This document shows, piece after piece, positions 4,315 to 5,391 of a stretch of DNA of 5,391 nt. The position numbers were made by a program, and so were the translations under genes. This DNA is from an uncultured Clostridia bacterium (lineage in GTDB: Bacteria > Bacillota > Clostridia > Oscillospirales > Ruminococcaceae). Below the pieces are notes generated by a model. The model had not been told where the DNA came from. It ran no database searches and was given only the letters and a program-made list of their open reading frames with translations. Within the stretch, counting starts at the first letter, position 1; the number at the start of each line of letters is the position of its first letter. The stretch spans positions 1 through 5,391 of the forward strand of contig CALCSA010000409.1 of NCBI GenBank assembly GCA_937894185.1, given 5' to 3'.

Positions 4315-5138
4315 GGCAGTCTTGGAACAAAGCCCTGACCAACCCCTACTTTGTCATCGGCTCGGTGATGATCGCCCTGCTGCTGATTCTGATGGTTTGG
4401 GGGATAGCGGGCCCTCCCCACGATCCCACTTTTATCGATATGAGCCAATCCTCCCAGCCGCCGGGGCCTCAGCACTGGTTTGGAACCGACACTCTGGGCC
4501 GGGATGTGTTCTCCCGAGTGCTGACAGCGGCGAAAAACGCCTTTGGCACCGGGCTTCTCTCCACCGTCATCAGCCTGTTTCTGGGCTGCCTGCTGGGGCT
4601 GATTTCCGGTTTTTCCCGTCCGGCGGCAGATGCCCTTCTCACCCGGATGATGGATGTGATGCGCTGCATCCCCAATCTGCTGTTTGCCATGATGCTCATC
4701 GCCCTGTTCGGGGCGGGTTTTTTCAATACGGTGGCGGCCATCTGCTTTATCAACATCCCCAACTTCTACCGCATCACCCGGGGCAGCGTCCTCCAGATCA
4801 AAAGCCGGGAGTACGTCATCTGGGCCAAGCTGGCAGGTATCCCCTTCTGGAGGACGGTGCTTGCCCACATCCTGCCCAATATCCTTTCCCCCATCATCGT
4901 CATGACCTCTATGACCATGGCTCAGGCGGTGCTGACCGAAACCTCCCTGAGCTATCTGGGTTTGGGGATTCAGCCCCCCGATCCCAGCTGGGGCCAGATG
5001 CTGGCCGATGCCCAGCGCAACATCCTCACCGCCCCGTGGGAGGCCCTTTCGGTGGGAGTCTGTATCAGCCTGCTGGTGCTAGGCTTTAACCTGCTGGGGG
5101 ACGGCCTGCGGGATATTCTGGATGTCCGCAATGTGTAG
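4311..5138 (+). CDS. dppC: ABC transporter permease, DppC/OppC family
   Basis: A 275-residue inner-membrane permease that pairs with the DppB-type protein to form the channel. The start is GTG 4311, overlapping the previous stop (GTGA), with GGGAGGG about 10 nt upstream. After an N-terminal membrane segment (about residues 14-33), the external region has the family signature HWFGTDTLGRDVFSRV. The EAA loop is at 167-190 (EYVIWAKLAGIPFWRTVLAH...). Near the C-terminus are LSYLGLGIQPPDPSWGQML and FNLLGDGLRDILDVR, both typical of DppC/OppC. It is slightly short for the family: the N-terminal cytoplasmic extension seen in many homologues is missing, and the protein goes almost straight into the first membrane helix. 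It is translationally coupled to the upstream gene and followed after 57 bp by the ATPase gene. The family assignment is secure; peptide specificity is inferred. Confidence 0.93.
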   Translation: MRQSWNKALTNPYFVIGSVMIALLLILMVWGIAGPPHDPTFIDMSQSSQPPGPQHWFGTDTLGRDVFSRVLTAAKNAFGTGLLSTVISLFLGCLLGLISGFSRPAADALLTRMMDVMRCIPNLLFAMMLIALFGAGFFNTVAAICFINIPNFYRITRGSVLQIKSREYVIWAKLAGIPFWRTVLAHILPNILSPIIVMTSMTMAQAVLTETSLSYLGLGIQPPDPSWGQMLADAQRNILTAPWEALSVGVCISLLVLGFNLLGDGLRDILDVRNV

Positions 5139-5195
5139 AGAGCCTGTTATTACCGGGAGAATCCTTACAATCTTTTTTAGAAAGGGGCGTGCAGC

Positions 5196-5391
5196 GTGAA
5201 TAAATTGCTGGAAGTAGAAAATCTGCATGTCCATATTCGCAAGGGAAGGCGCAGCCTTGTAGCGGTGGAGGATGTGAGCTTTGCACTGGAGGCAGGCCAC
5301 ACTCTGGGGGTGATGGGGGAATCGGGCTGCGGAAAATCCATCACCTTTTTGGCGTTGACCCGTCTGGCAGCCCCCAACATCCGCATTGCTC
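5196..5391 (+). CDS. dppD: ABC transporter ATP-binding protein, DppD/OppD family (partial)
   Basis: Only the first 65 residues are in the window; the gene runs off the right edge. The reading begins MNKLLEVENLHVHI, the usual start of a nucleotide-binding domain of peptide importers, and reaches a Walker A motif GESGCGKS at residues 41-48, followed by ITFLALTRL. The Walker B, signature and C-terminal oligopeptide/dipeptide domain lie outside. It would hydrolyse ATP on the cytoplasmic face to power the two permeases. I chose GTG 5196 because AAAGGGG (5181-5187) lies 8 nt upstream and the encoded sequence starts exactly where family members do. The 57-bp gap to the DppC gene shows no promoter or terminator. 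GESGCGKS with the DppC context favours DppD/OppD over DppF/OppF, but the truncated length leaves that open. Confidence 0.88.
   Translation, partial: MNKLLEVENLHVHIRKGRRSLVAVEDVSFALEAGHTLGVMGESGCGKSITFLALTRLAAPNIRIA

Noticed and set aside
4322..5089. Overlapping plus-strand frame of 255 codons within the DppC-type gene.
   Set aside because: An out-of-frame reading of a gene whose real frame has all the permease motifs; Pro/His/Gly-rich and without membrane helices.

Overview
The window looks like a chromosomal segment of a moderately GC-rich Firmicute, most likely a gut clostridium of the Oscillospirales type. That placement is inference. It rests on strong AGGAGG-type ribosome binding sites, near-consensus sigma-A promoters with 17-bp spacers, GC-rich coding sequence beside AT-rich promoter DNA, and the gene families present. 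No marker gene fixes the genus.

Left part (about 78-1163): a compact regulatory module. Two small genes read leftward: a sigma-70 region-4-like protein (78-425) and a short XRE-type helix-turn-helix protein (462-665). A second XRE-type regulator reads rightward (792-1163). The divergent intergenic region has one TTGATA-N17-TATAAT promoter per direction. A small inverted repeat, CGCT-N3-AGCG, occurs three times: against the -35 box of the leftward promoter, inside the spacer of the rightward promoter, and just ahead of the sigma-like gene. This resembles the lysogeny or transfer switch of a phage or integrative element, but no integrase, excisionase or structural gene is visible. The rightward regulator seems to carry a frameshift near its end.

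Middle (1150-1503): a tandem 11-bp repeat, a strong extended -10 promoter, and a leader of about 280 nt with several good hairpins and mutually exclusive pairings. One pairing hides the ribosome binding site of the next gene. It could be a structured regulatory RNA; I do not recognise the class.

Right part (1504 to the end): a peptide-type ABC importer operon. The order is a substrate-binding lipoprotein (1504-3042), DppB/OppB-type permease (3358-4314), DppC/OppC-type permease (4311-5138, 4-nt overlap) and the start of a DppD/OppD-type ATPase (5196, cut by the window edge). The lipoprotein captures substrate outside the membrane, the two permeases form the channel, and the ATPase drives transport; a second ATPase gene is expected beyond the edge. 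The 315-bp gap between the lipoprotein and first permease genes is unusual for such an operon. It holds two adjacent palindromic units with related ends, resembling MITE-like or REP-like repeats, which may also act as an attenuator or mRNA-stabilising structure.
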